Shown here in pieces: positions 33,482 through 47,006 of a DNA stretch of 64,000 nucleotides. Origin of the DNA: Xiphydria camelus (lineage: Eukaryota > Arthropoda > Insecta > Hymenoptera > Xiphydriidae); NCBI GenBank assembly GCA_963678675.1, contig OY783198.1, forward strand, positions 687,001 through 751,000. The letters run 5' to 3'. Below the pieces are notes generated by a model. That model ran no database searches. It saw only the letters and a list, made by a program, of their open reading frames with translations, and had not been told where the DNA came from. The stretch's first letter is position 1, and every line of letters begins with the position of its first letter. Position numbers and translations under genes: made by a program.

Positions 33482-36400
33482 TAAGGCCGCCGCTGCGCGA
33501 AACTCAAACCGAACGTTGGTTCTTGCGTCGATAACTGCGGAAACGGGAGGGAGAGAGGAGAGATCAGCACGGCATAATCGGATCTCGTCGTTCAGGAGTC
33601 TTCCGAGCAATGGGTAGTTATCGGCTCGAGGACGTCGACCGATGTTTTTGTCGGCTGACGCGTTATGCGGGCTACGGATCGCGATACGCCGCGATTGGTC
33701 GGTCGGGGAGAAAAATGTTTCCAACAAAAGTTGCGTGGTTTTGGTTGCTCTACAAATTTTGTCGCGAACATTTCTTTCTGTATTCGACCAATCGCGAGTT
33801 CTGTTGACCAACGTTCTCACATACGTATCTAGATGTCTACATATGCATGCATATAATTATGTAGCTCTGAAAACTTCCTCGCCCCTACTTAGGGGTGAAA
33901 TTACACACGGAAAGGCACGCCACACCAAACTTGCCTTCGTAGAAGCTTGAGGAATTTCGTCACGATTTACGGGGAAAAGGGGATAAATTATCGTCATCGA
34001 CGGACCGTCGTCCCCAGCGTCGGCCGGTTGATCAGCCATTACACAAGGATACCTCGACGACCGTCGCGGAGGGCCGTGGAACTTTAACCAGGATGTCGAA
34101 CGTTCGGTCGAATTCTATTAGCGAGTCGGGGGATTGGGGAAAGTGGTGGCGATTACGCCGCGTAATGGCCGTGTCGGTACTACGGTGAAAGGGGGATCGG
34201 CGGAGGACGAGGGCGCGATTATTTAGGCAGCTATTCGCTTTCGCTTTCGTAACGAATGGACGAGCGAAGGAGCAGATATAGGAATTCCTATAGGAACGGA
34301 CGAACGCTCGAATTTCGCCGGGCGTAAAGATCAATTTTCTCGCGACGAAGTGTAATCAATCTCCGAATGATAGATCGAAGAGAGCGCGGGGAACAATAAA
34401 TTTAGCGGTTTCAAAATCGCAGCTCCCGCGAGGCGGATGAGGGAAGGGAGAAAAAAGATAAATTGATTCCGACTGCACGACGGAAGAATCATCAGTGTCA
34501 ACTTTTAGCGCGACGCGGCGCCGTTTCGCAGGAACGGTGGCGAACGACTCTTTCTTCTTCGCTCTCCGCCCACCCGGAAGTGCGGAAAGTACGAGCGCTC
34601 TCTGAGTTGAGTTCGAGATGACGCGGTAATTGAAATCCGTCGAGTGAACGGACGAATCGAAAAAAAAAGAGACGAAACAAAGGTCGCAAACGTTTCGTGG
34701 ATTCTCGCAGGGTAACGCCAAAATGTCTTATCCCCGTGGGAAAGCAAGACCGATAACACCTCGACGACCAGAGAACACAGATTTTATTTTCAGCAAAAGT
34801 ATTATATATCTATGGGGGGCCATCGAACGATTTTTGATCGCGAACCGAACGCGGCGCTCGACACGCTCGAGTAATGGGCCTTTGATTTTAATTTCGTCGA
34901 TAAATGAAATTTCTATCCGCGCGTCGGGAGTAGGGTTGATAGATCGACGTTGGGAATCAACCGACGGATGTCCGTAACGAGTTCCGAATATCTACCGTTA
35001 ATTATCCTCCCGCGCCGATCGATGCGCTCGGGTTGACGATCAAGGTACGAGTACAGGCTTAATTCGTCGACCCTCTCATCCCATCTTCGAATTTCGGCCG
35101 CTTCGCGCGATCGATGTCCATCGCTCTTGCGACCGCGGGGAATCTGGAGTTCGAAGACGACGTAGTGTGCCGTACAACGGGCGAGATAAATCCCTCGTGG
35201 CATCTCCACATCCCTCCTTCGCTCGAAGTTTCGCAAGTTGTCGCGAACGAAGTGGCGCGGAATTGTTCATCCCTCGGTGGATTCCAGCGTGCACATAGCA
35301 ACGCGCGAGTATCGATGGAACGGCGATGAGACCTTCTCAAAATAGCGGCGTTCGCCACTCGCCGTCGTAAATCAAACCGGAGCGAGGGCGATTTAGGTGC
35401 GGCGTTTGGTTAACTGGTGCGCATTCGGTATCGAATGCGGTTACTTCGCGTATACGCGTTCTCATATCTGTATGTTCACGCGTGACGTAGTGTTGTCGCA
35501 AAGTACCTACTCGTTTGATGTATGACAATTTTTCATCACCTATTTTTTATAGGACGATGACGACGACGACGACGACATCGGGATACTCTACGAAATCGGC
35601 AATTATCTCGTTTCGCCGAATCCGAATACGGAGGAAAATGTCGAGTTACGATTACCGATGCACGTTATCCGAAGCAACCCTCGCGTTCCCATCCCCTAAC
35701 CGCCAACTTGAGAACCCCGGTCTTTCCGCACCGACTGTCTGCCGCTACAATATTGCACTCCTCTGGCCAAGAGCCAAGTCCTACGGGCGAAAGTACGTCT
35801 ACCGCTCTCTCGCTCGGATACCCTCTGTGGTCGCCTCCATATAGTCACCCTTTTAATCTGCAGCAGCGTCTTCGATGCAACGTTAACCACCCCGGACGTG
35901 GCGAAAAAAGCTCACGGCATCGCGGCGCTCCCGGTGCATCTCTCTCTCTCTCTCTACTTTTTCTCGTACAGTATATGTACAAACAATCTCACGAGGATCG
36001 CGATCGTATTCGAGCTCGCGAGAGGGAGCTTCGGCGAGATGCACATAAGCGAAGATACGCGGACGGCGCTGGATATATTATATTATATCGCGCATATATA
36101 TATATCTCGCACCTACGTAAATACTCCGGCGAATAACACGCCGTATAGCGCGGAGTCGTGAAGCTAGCGAAATCGCGAAATGGCGCGATCCATAAAATAC
36201 ACTACCACCCGCGATATATCGCTATACATGTATACATACACTCATCCTCGCGACGGGTTTTGCTCGCGTCCCCCGCGCACTCGGTCGACCGCGCCACTCG
36301 CGATAAAACGCAGGGAGAATAAACGAACTTCCCGAATAAAAGTTAATACCTCTCGCGGAGTTTCGGTCGGCGATACGCCCCCTCAAGACGAGAGCCGAGC

Positions 36401-39400
36401 AATAGAGCCGGGCGTATGTATATCTCGAAAGGGGTCGTAGCGGATAGTTCGCTCGTGCATTTCCCGTATATTCGTCGGTTTATTTGTGTGTATACATACG
36501 CTATCGTCGTCCTCCCCTCGGCGAACCCGCGCGAGAGGCGCGAATATTTCGCGTCGACGCGGCGTGCCCCTATAATTAGTAGTGCGGGGCGAATTTCCGC
36601 GGGGCGCAAACGGAGTTGTAATCCTGGTAAATTTTGACGCGGTGTTTCCTAATTGTTTCTTCCAAATGAGACGGTGAGCGCGCGGAGCGAAGAGGGGAAG
36701 GAGGGGTGCGGTTGCCGGTTAACCGATGCAGTTGGTATGCGAAACAGCTGCACGCCGACCCGCGTTGCTTATGGCCGCGCGAGTGGCAGCGGCGCGGGCG
36801 TTTGCGTGTAGATTCCGCTTTGAGGAGCATTCTACCGCGCGGGGTGGGCGGCCGAGCAATTGGATCTCGCGGTTATAGGTTCTGGTTCGATTGCGGTGTA
36901 TATATAGGCGCGCGGGGGTGGAGTATACGTACTTGAAATATCAGACGTCGGATCGAGTGTGACGCGAGTTACGTGTCGTTATTCTTGCTTCACCTTCCTC
37001 TCGAAAGGAAAATTTATCACGGACACATCTAACTCGAATCGTTCCGTCAACAAATTGACGTTGAAATTTGTCACGAAGAAAAGACACGTAATCGAGGATC
37101 CAAATAATGTACAAAGAAGCTGGTGCAAATGTGGGTCAGGCGAGGGAGTACGTCCGGGTTAAACCTTTCTCGTATCCGATGCGACCCGCCGATTTTCCTC
37201 ACAATAACGCGCGCGCTCTCTCCCGACGATCCTAACTGCCGAACCTGATTGACGTTCCAAAGGGCGCGGACGATCGGCGGGCGGTATTTTGCGACGAATA
37301 GAGAGGGTTCTTTTAAACTCGCCGAGTTGAACGCGGTGGATGGGCTCGCGGAAGGTTGAGAGGAGTTCGCGAGGAGGGAGTCGTGCTCCGAGAGCAGTAG
37401 TAGGACATTGTGAGTATTGTCGCCGCAGGATATGATGGATGGACGCGAGCGAGATCCAGGGTCGCGCGAGTGGGAGGGTGGGAGGGAGATGAGAGGGTGG
37501 GTCGCGTTCCTGCCACGCGTAGAAGGGCAGGGATGAACTCGAGTAATTTGTCACTTTGCCGCCGCGTGTCGCCTCCGTTACGATCGACGGTAGAAATCTG
37601 CCCTTTGTCGTCGATTAAAATAGCCTGCAGTTTATAATAATACTTGGTCACGAGGGGTGTGACGACTCGAACCTCGAAAATGAGCTGCGAACGTAATTCG
37701 ACTTCGTTCGCTGTCACCACTGGTGCATTAATTGCAGGGCGCTTACCGCGTGTATTTGCCGCGGTCTGATCACGATCGGTCGTTACTACTGTCTCGAGAA
37801 AGAATAGCGTCGCTCCGGCGAGCAAACGTTAACCGATATCAACAGCTCGCGTTACTCCGTGTCGCATCGAAAAGCTCCACGTTCGAACGCGCAAAGTAAA
37901 CGAACTTACATCGTGACGTAAGTACGACCGTACCTCGTACCGCGGAATTTCGGCGAACGGAATTCTCCGCCTCGCAAGAACTCGAGAGATTTATACGCTC
38001 GAACGTTCCCTTCTTACCGTCTTACTCTTTTTCGGGACTGAATCCCCCGAGGGGTTAGCCCCGGGAACACCGGTCGAAAAACAAGTGGAGCCCTCGTCTT
38101 GCCGGATCCCGGGGTTCACTCCTCCCACTGGCTTCTCTTTTTTCTTATTTTTGTAATAAAATAAGGAGCGACGCGGAACATTTGAGTGGGAGCTCAGCGA
38201 GGCTATATCTGTACCGACGAAAGCGGAGGAGCAAGAGGAGAGTAATTACGTATATTAAATGCTTATGTACACACGCGTAACATTATTTACCCCGCGCTTT
38301 GGAGGTAATGAGAAAATTGCCTTTGAGGTGGATGCCACTGTTTAACCTCGGCTGCTATTCTTTCGGAGTACACAGATACACATTTAATTAGTACCGCATA
38401 GATATATTTCGCTTATTATTGCCTCGCAAAGTCTAAAGTTACTTGGAAACGGGGATGAAGACGGAGCGCGAATGAAGACGCCATTTTCTCGGCGGGGTGG
38501 GAAAGAGGGGTAGAAGAGTGGGCCACGTTGGGACAGTCGTTTGTCATCGTCGAATAATTGTAGGGTGGGACGGACGAGAGGTGATGCTAGCGAGGGCGCC
38601 GGTCGGGAGGGGAGCGTTTAAAAGTACAATGGAGACCATTTACCCTCTACCCTCTCGTAGTAGCCCCCCGGACCGACGTCCTTCCTCCACCCGCGTCCCC
38701 TGACGCGAGCTCGGAAAGTGCCTCGCGACTCGTGATCGCTCGCGAGAGAGTTTACAAAGCTCTCTCCGTCCTCGCCTCTTGTTGCCACGTGCGACGACGA
38801 CTCTCTCGCATCGTCTGCTTCGCGAGCGTGAATAATGCATCCCTGGTGTGCACGCATTGTTTTCCTCTTCGGGGTTGAGATCGCTCGAGAACGTGTGCCG
38901 ATCGAATTGAGACGCGGGAACGAGAGCGGGGGATACACGTGGATAATCGCGTAGGTGTGAATTGAAAATTAATGAGAAGGGGTAGGGGAGAGAAGTGGCA
39001 TTGGAAAGTAATTAACGATAATGACGATTAACGTTAATTGCGATAAGCTCCCACGTGTTTTTAACTTTCGGTATATGGCCCTTGACGCGACATTTTTTAA
39101 GACGAACTTTTCCTAACTCAATCAGGAACCGCCATCCACAATTAAACCTCTATTCGAGTATCGATTTCCTCGGAGAATAACGCCAGACAAATGTCTTTTC
39201 TCGCGACGGCCAGACCGAACTACGACGAGGAAATATTGCTATCGGTGATTTAAAAAGTTCGTAATTGAATTACGGAGCAGCGCTAATTCCCAGTTGTGGT
39301 GAAAATCCTCGCCTCTTACCGTCGTAGCGCAGCGACTCGTTCGTCTATAGGGAAAGATTTTATCCGGCAATCAGCGGCGTTCACCTGCTGCGGTGTGTCG

Positions 39401-39967
39401 CGCCAGTAGGGGGTGGGTCGGTCACTGCGAGTTGATAACGTTACGCGGGTAACCTTAATCCTCAGGTGCAAGCCCAATCTACGTCGCTAAGTACGGTCTG
39501 TGCATACAGAGTCTTAGACCCCACTTAGGGACGCGGGCACGTACTTAACTCCAATTTAACTTAATCTCGCCGAGTCGACGGGTTACTACCCCACGGTACA
39601 CTCGCGTTGCGTAACGTTAAATTTAACTCTCGGCCGAATTACGCGCGGAGAGAGGGACAGAGAGATACGCGTACAGAGGCGCCTCGCCGAGAGCAGTACG
39701 ACCCGAGTGGAATTAATTACACTCGCGCCACATCCGTCCCGGGTTGCACCCCCTCGAGTCGGAAACCGCCGCGAGTTCGAGCGACACCGATCCGGACGAT
39801 CGAGAATATTATATTTCCGAGCCGCACCTCGAGAGAACCCGTAGGGGATTTTATTTTTATCGACCGCCAACCCCCACTTCACCTTTTCGTCCTTCTCCTT
39901 CGTCCCACATTCACCCCTAGGACGGCAAATGATTTTCCGTTTCGAGGGAAGAAACGACGCTCGTTTA
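33482..39967. other. Intergenic, no gene recognised
   Basis: CpG-rich non-coding sequence with many short unsupported open frames on both strands. Contains a GAC microsatellite at 35554-35576. No conserved domain seen. Confidence 0.55.
35554..35576. repeat. (GAC)n microsatellite
   Basis: Seven GAC triplets with one GAT at the start. Confidence 0.92.
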
Positions 39968-40990
39968 CTTGACATTTTAAACAAAATGTCAAGTTTTTAG
40001 AAAAAAATTTAATTTTCGAAATTGAAGTCTCGACCACCCTATCCGATGTATTTTTTGACGCTGATTCCGAAAATCTCTATTATATTGATGAAATCTCACA
40101 GGAAGGCCGAGATATCGATGATTTTTCTCAAAAAAATAATTTTTTTTTTACACAAAATCGCTGATAACTTATATTTCCTTTGCGATATCGACCTAATGAC
40201 CATGATTTTCGTAATCAGCGTGAAAAAATACATGGAATAGGGTGGATCAGTGATCGATTCCAGAGATTTCGATTTTTGCGAAAAATCTAAGGCATACCCC
40301 TTAGATTTTTCGCAAAAATCGAAATCTCTGGAATCGATCACTGATCCACCCTATTCCATGTATTTTTTCACGCTGATTCCGAAAATCGCCGATATATTTA
40401 GCCAATCTCAAAGGAACACCGAGATATCGACGATTTTCTGGGAGAAAAAATTTTTTTTTTACACAAAACCGTTGATAACTTATATTTCCTTTGCGATATC
40501 GACCTAATGGCCATGATTTTCGTAATCAGCGCGAAAAAATACATAAGATAGGATGGTCGAGAGCTCGATTCAAGAGATTTCGATTTTCGCGAAAAATCTA
40601 AGGCATACCCCTTAGATTTTTCGCAAAAATCGAAATCTCTGGAATCGATCACTGATCCACCCTATTCCATGTATTTTTTCACGCTGATTACGAAAATCAT
40701 GGTCATTAGGTCGATATCGCAAAGGAAATAAGTTATCAGCGATTTTGTGTAGAAAAAAATTATTTTTTAACCAAAAATCGTCGATATCTCGGCCTTCCTT
40801 TGAGATTTCATCAATATAATAGCGATTTTTGGAATCAGCGTCAAAAAATACATCGGATCGGGTGGTCGAGACTTCAATTTCGAAGATTAAAATTTTTTCG
40901 AAAAATTTGACATTTCGCTTAAAATGCAAATCTCTGGAATCGATCACTGATCCACCCTGCTCCATATATTTTTTCACGCTGACACACACG
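39968..40990. repeat. Array of about three 311-bp palindromic units (foldback repeat)
   Basis: The junction ctaaggcataccccttag occurs at 40286-40304 and again 311 bp downstream. Each unit begins with an arm reading CGAAATCTCTGGAATCGATC, then a ccaccctattccatg block and tattttttcacgctgatt, and ends with the reverse complement, so it is itself an inverted repeat. Units 1 and 2 are in the same orientation; unit 3 is inverted, so 39993-40300 and 40605-40915 pair over about 300 bp. The left boundary has a local palindrome CTTGACATTTT...AAAATGTCAAG. A partial arm recurs at 40925-40980. No coding potential. Confidence 0.88.
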
Positions 40991-42083
40991 CATTGCGCAT
41001 TCTCGGATACTACATATATTTACGGATCTTAAGAATAGAGAGAGCCACCGACATCTTGGAAATCCTTTCCTCGAGGGGGAGGAAGCGAGTAGCGCGGAGG
41101 ATCCCCGACCTCTTTAAATATTTCACTCCGTTAATCAGGCCTTCTCGTCTCTTCCCTTTTCTCTCGAAATGTGAATACGCAAATGTTACGGCCGCACCGT
41201 CGCGCTGGATGAATTCGAAGTGGGGTTTCGCCCTATGTAAACCGCGGATCTGATATTCGCAACAATCCTTAAAAATTTGTTGACCGAAAGAAGACGTTAT
41301 ACGCAAAATGACGTGTCTGCGCGACAGGAAACTTCACGCGAGCTGTCTACGCGGTTGTTCATAAGCGCTGATATACCTAACGGCAAAGTTGCTCTAGTTA
41401 AATCCGCGTATACGGATATGCACGAGGAGAAAATTCTATTTATATGGTCCACAATATTACATGGTACACACACGGTATTATACGAACTTCGACTAAAAAT
41501 CTACGGATAGGGAGGTAATAGCAGCTATAAAGTGCCTCCTTCGATCGCGTTCCCATCGAAGGTTCCGTCGAAAAAAAAAAAAGTAAATAAAATCACGAAG
41601 CCCGTCGTTTCGCAAGCAGTGCCCTCCTTTACTCGATATAAATTCATAATGCTATTGCGTGTCTCTACTTGCGCGTTAACGCCAGGCTAATGGATCGTGC
41701 CAATAAACCGCGCGTGCAGGCTTTACATCGATTACAGTGGTGCGTATCTATAGCGGCTGAGCATCGGAAACGGAAAACTTTCCGATCCGCGCCGCGCTAT
41801 AATTCTAAATATCGAGGTATCGAAGCGTGAGCTCATTTCTCTGGATTAACTCGCCCGGCTCGTTACCCGTCGCAAAAGTTATGTTTGTTCCCCACTGCAT
41901 CCGGCATCCGGTGTACGAGTGCTTGAACTTGTAGGTTTTACATACCGCTCATTTTTGCTCTGGTGCTAATTTTCCGAATTTATATTACGAAGTGATATAA
42001 ATAAAGTTGAAATAAAGTTGGAAAATATTAATTAAAATATAGAAGGTAAAGTATAATAGAAGTGAAGAATAACATGCGGTATA

Positions 42084-42240
42084 CACTCAAAAAAATTTGG
42101 CCACAACTAGAAAATTATAGTAATTGCAGTGATAATTTTCTTCGCAATAGCAAGAATTCTTGCTACGCTAGCAATATTTTTCTAGTTGTGTCTGAGGCAG
42201 CCAGAAATATAGCTGGATTAGCTAAATACTTTTTTCAGTG
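42084..42240. mobile_element. 157-bp TA-flanked MITE
   Basis: Left end CACTCAAAAAAATTTGG and right end, reversed, CACTGAAAAAAGTATTTAG, flanked by TA at 42082-42083 and 42241-42242. The interior has CAGCCAGAAATATAGCTGG and TTCTAGTTGTG motifs that echo the subterminal CTGGCT/TTCTAG sequence of the element at 32154, suggesting one family. No coding capacity. Confidence 0.8.
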
Positions 42241-45200
42241 TACTGATAGACGAATGATATGAATAAATAGAGCAGATATAATCGCGAGGGTGAAAGAGAG
42301 CTAGAGATAATATTACAAGATATTCCCCGTGGCCGTTGGCACGACCGGATCGTAATCACTTGGGAAGCGAGAATCGTTGTGTACGATTGTTTGCGGATGG
42401 GTTATACTCGTATATATTATCACATATGCCATCTACCACTGCATATACCGTACATACGGGAGGAGTAGAATCTACGATTGCCGAGTTCGGTAAAAGCAAA
42501 CGCAAAACCTCCGTAACGGATGCATCCCGCTTTCCCCTTGCAACGTAGTATACTCGGCGAACTTTTCTTTACCGCGCCGCTATTAACTTCGTCCCTCGTG
42601 AGCCTTCAGCGAGCGAGTTCATGTAAAATTCATTCGCGAAGGTAACCCTGGGGGGACGTCAAGTCTCACAAAATTGACCACCCTTGCACCGGTGAATCCG
42701 CTTCCGGGTTTTCCGGCTAGTCGACTGTCCCATCCTCCTTAAAAAGTTAGCGTCGCTAAGCTCTGCGAGGCCCCGCATACGCGTTTACCCGAGCCGGACT
42801 GCGGGAGGATTACTTGATTGTTAATATATTCGCGTCATTCCCGTTTACACGAAAAGAAATGTGACTACGGATTTCTTCAAGTCGCCCTATTATTTGTTCG
42901 ATAGTTAGTGGAGCTGTGAAAATGAATAAATAAATATATAAATAAATATCGAAGAAATAATCGCGAAAGATAGAAATAATCGACTTCTTGGAAGGCCATT
43001 GTCCGTGCGACGATACTGCGGCAGACGATGTTTAGTCAGACGCGTCGTCGTCGCGTCACACTGTTCCATACTACTTAATTCCAACACGTCCGACTACGCG
43101 TACGGCTGACGCGGTAGGGTCATACTACTACTACGACCGACCGTCGCTGCAGTTGAACTACTCAGATCAGCCACGCCGTTTCTCCGTCTTACCGGATATT
43201 ACTACTTGCTGCTTATCTTTCTGATCGCGCGAGAAAATTCTTTCACCCGAATAAAAATGTATATCCAGATAAAATAATTTTTGTTCTTAATGTACAATAT
43301 GTATACCGAAGAAAATTTTGCATACTTAATCTTTCACGTACAAACTTAATATTACACCTGACTCCATTAATACCCATATAAGCCTCCAAGTTCATATACA
43401 CCGGCACGAACATTAATATCAACACCTTACGTACTCTCCACCTTCGCATAAAAGCCTATTCAGATGTTGATAGCGCCGCTATAACGCGAATGGACCTCCA
43501 GCCACGCATACCTATATGCGAAGATAGAAAGCGACGTAATAAATCTTGCTCGTCGGAGTCGAATGCGAAAGCTCCTGGGTCGCGTCCCCAACGGAAGCGT
43601 TCTTCCACCCCTCTCTCTTCGTTTCTCCCCCGCATCACCACTGTATCACGGCCATCCGGAGGTACGTATATGCATCGTTAACGTTATACGTGTAGAAAAA
43701 TACGCGATAATCCTTTCGCGGTGTCTTGCGATGGCAGAGAAGGAGATAAAGACGTTATATGATGTCGTTGGCAATCGTGCCGGCTCTCGCGAAGATGCAT
43801 CGTGCACTCGGATCGGTCGGAAAGCTCCTGGCTGACGCGAAGAACAGACTGCGGTGCCGATGACCTCTCGACAAAGGGAAGCGAAACCACGAAAAATCGC
43901 CGAAACGTTTGTTCTCACTTTTCGTACCAATAGCAATTATCCGCGCAATTCTAAGCGCTCATACGCGGTGCACACGGTTATCGTCGCTTCCGGCAAAGTT
44001 TATAACGGTTGATCACGAGTGTTCGTCTGAGCGAGTAGGCGACGCCATCCGACGCTTCGTTACGATAAACTCCTAATTCCGCCCGCCGCGCCGTCGCTAA
44101 TCAGGTGCTACGTATAGGTATAAGTGTCGTCGGCATTGTGCAAACGCGAATCCCGTTCTCCGCGCTGGAGCGGAGATGGGAAAAGGTTCGTTCTCGTCGC
44201 TTCATATAGGATTTACGGGAATGCAGCGTTCGTCGCGGTGACGTCGGTGAGCCAGACCCACGAGCTGGATTTCCGCCACGCGGCAAGTTGTGCAATTGGC
44301 GGCGGAGCGGGGAAACGAGAGAGTGATTGCGCGATAAAGCGATAATTATTCGAAGGGACGATTTACGCTGCATCGATATAAATATACATACGTGTAATAC
44401 ATGTGTACACCGTTAAAAATATTTCTCTAAAATGCTGCGCGATCTAATGAAAGCTCTCAACGAGTAAAACGGTGCAGTGAATTTAATGGAATTTCATTAA
44501 ATTTAATTTGCAACTCAATTCCAGTTAAAATCTGCGAGTAAATTACATTCCATTTCGGGCGGACATACTTTTAAAGGTATATACAGACGCGTACAACTTC
44601 GACGCTGTACGCTGACATGTTCACGTCGCAAAAAATGAAAGAGCAGAATACGGCAACGAATCGCGGATGCAGCGAACGTCTCGACGTCTTAATCGATGCT
44701 TGAGATGACGACCGAGTCAAAGGAGAGGGAGAAGGGAGGCCGTTGCAAATACGACGGAACGACGCAAAGGAGCCGGGAGACTCGTGAACCGGTGGGGTTG
44801 GCGGGTCGTCCGGAAAGTAAGGGGGGTTGGATTTCTGGAGGGTTTAATTAAGAGGGTGTGTTATTGGTAGCTGATGATCAATAGCTCAATGGGTACCGCC
44901 ATCCGAGTGCTGTCGTCGGCGCTTCGACTTCTGCCTGCCGGGTGGACACACTGATACGCGAGCTCTTTGATGTCGCGACGTTGTCACGGCGTCGGAGAGT
45001 GTATATCTATACCGGGGGACTTCGGAAGCGCGCCTCTTGGCCTCGTTTTACGACGAATTAACCGATTCGCGACGGTTATACGCTTCGCTCGCGATCGATA
45101 GTCGGGTGGCGTGGTTCGCGCGGCGTTCCCTCGAAAATGCAATTATTCGGTTGACGGGGCTCTCGCTGAAAATTTGCAAAGAATCCTAGTTTAAAGCGTT

Positions 45201-46446
45201 CGCTGAACGAGTGCATCTCGCTCTGCAGTTTTCCAGGGCAGAGGCATCGAAGGTGGGGCGTCGTATATTTTGGGTTACTTTTTCCAATCGCAATCACGAC
45301 TTCTTCAATGATATAACAGCTACACCGAACGCCGACGGCTCTCCGTTCGAAATATTTGAACCGGAACGTTAACCCGCGTTGCGGGACTGTTTGTTCGACC
45401 GTCCCCTGGCTGTCAATCGCAGTGTTCCAAACCACTTAGCCCCTCATACCACCCCCCGCGGTTTGTCGTGGTCGAACGTCGAAACGTTTCACGTTTGCCG
45501 GCTGCGGCGGCAACGCGAGCGCGTGAAGCGATCTCATTTTTCTCCCTCTTTTTTTTTCATTGAATCGAGCGCATCGCAAAAATATGAAAATATCGAATGC
45601 GCGAGGGATTCGGCGAAGTGTTAAACGAGACGACCGTTTCACTGGATATTTATTTATTCGTCGTATTTCGCGATTGGACGCGTTACCGATTAAATTTTTT
45701 CCCTCAAAATTCGTTGGAACAGTTATCCTACCGTTTCCACTCCGACTTTCCCTAGTCAGTTGGCGCACGTCCGTCTATACTAGCACATCCCGTTAGCGAA
45801 TTTCCGAGGCAATTCATCGCGCGCGTTATTTACGTGCGTTACACGTCGGAAACACGACGAGTCGAGGCGACGCGCGAAAGCCCGCGACCAAAGTTCGGAC
45901 GCGTCGCGGAAATCAAATGCAAACTGGTTAAACGATTCGCGCGCCCTAGTCGCTCCGCTCGAGGAGTGGCGAGTTTTGAGCGCGTACAGGAGAGAGAGAG
46001 AAAACAAACTGTCGAAATAACATATAACTACAGATCCATAAATCGAAGGCGCGTTGCCGACGTAGCTACAGCGTTGCCAACTAGTACTTGTACCTGTATA
46101 GCGGGTATACGAGAGAGAGAAGGGGAGAGACGGGAAGGGCAGAAGATAGGGATATTAATCCGCGAGTAACTCACCGCACGGCGGCATTCTCCGTCGGATA
46201 TACACACGCCCACGCAACACCCGCGCGCACACCTCTCTCTTTCTCCCTCCCCTTATATTCGCCGCGGATATAGAGCGCCACGTGTATGTCGACGGTGTCT
46301 ATGCTACAACGGGTGTCCCGCGGAAACTAAGCTCGGACCACTGATTTATGCGCAAAGTCCGCGCAAAGTTCGCCTTAAGCTATACGAGTTTACTCGGCTT
46401 TTTGGCACGTCCGTGCCTCTTGACTAATTGGACCGACCCTCCGCGA

Positions 46447-46476
<30 letters not shown>
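46447..46476. repeat. (GCT)10 microsatellite
   Basis: Ten perfect GCT triplets. They read as poly-Ala in one frame but no supported gene surrounds them. Confidence 0.97.
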
Positions 46477-46477
<1 letters not shown>

Positions 46478-46938
46478 AGCCGATCGATACGCTCGCGTAT
46501 AGATCGTACGTACGCCCGTGCACTGTGTACAGTACCGTGGTGTTTGAGCGTACAGGCGTCGAACAACAGCGGATCGTCCGCGCTGCAGTCGTCACGGGGG
46601 ACGGCGGCGACGCCCTCGCGCGAACCCCAGAGTGGATGACGCGGTCCAATTTCCGCGGTCCGCGTCGATTTTATAGCGCGGGGTTACGCGGGAGGTCGTC
46701 TGATAACTTTTCCTCTTCCTCCCTTCTCGCGTTCGGCGGTGCGAGAACCGCGGCGCGATCGAATATCGGCGGGGAGGAGTAGTTTTAATAACACTATCCA
46801 TCCCTGCGGTGCGTCTACCGTCGTTCGACACTACGATATATTTTTATCTCTCTCTTTCCCTTTCTCTCTCTCCCCTTGCTTTTCTTAGTTTATTTACCTT
46901 ATTCATTTATTTTTACTATATCTTTTATATCTTTCTTT

Positions 46939-46977
46939 GTGACCTCTTAGAGGGCTTGCCCTAGATCACAATAAACG
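46939..46977 (+). mobile_element. Possible 3' tail of a non-LTR retrotransposon
   Basis: A compact hairpin segment (TGTGACC...AGGGCTTGCCCT...GATCACA) is followed at once by AATAAACG and then a CTTCTT simple repeat, an arrangement typical of 5'-truncated non-LTR element ends. No reverse transcriptase sequence is present upstream. Family not assigned. Confidence 0.3.
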
Positions 46978-46986
46978 CTTCCTCCT

Positions 46987-47006
46987 CTTCTTCTTCTTCT
47001 TCTTCT
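46987..47006. repeat. (CTT)n microsatellite
   Basis: Seven CTT triplets directly after the possible retroelement tail, possibly part of its 3' end. Confidence 0.9.

Noticed and set aside
44403..44480. Possible MITE with CACCGTT ends
   Set aside because: Only about 8 bp of inverted match and no target duplication.
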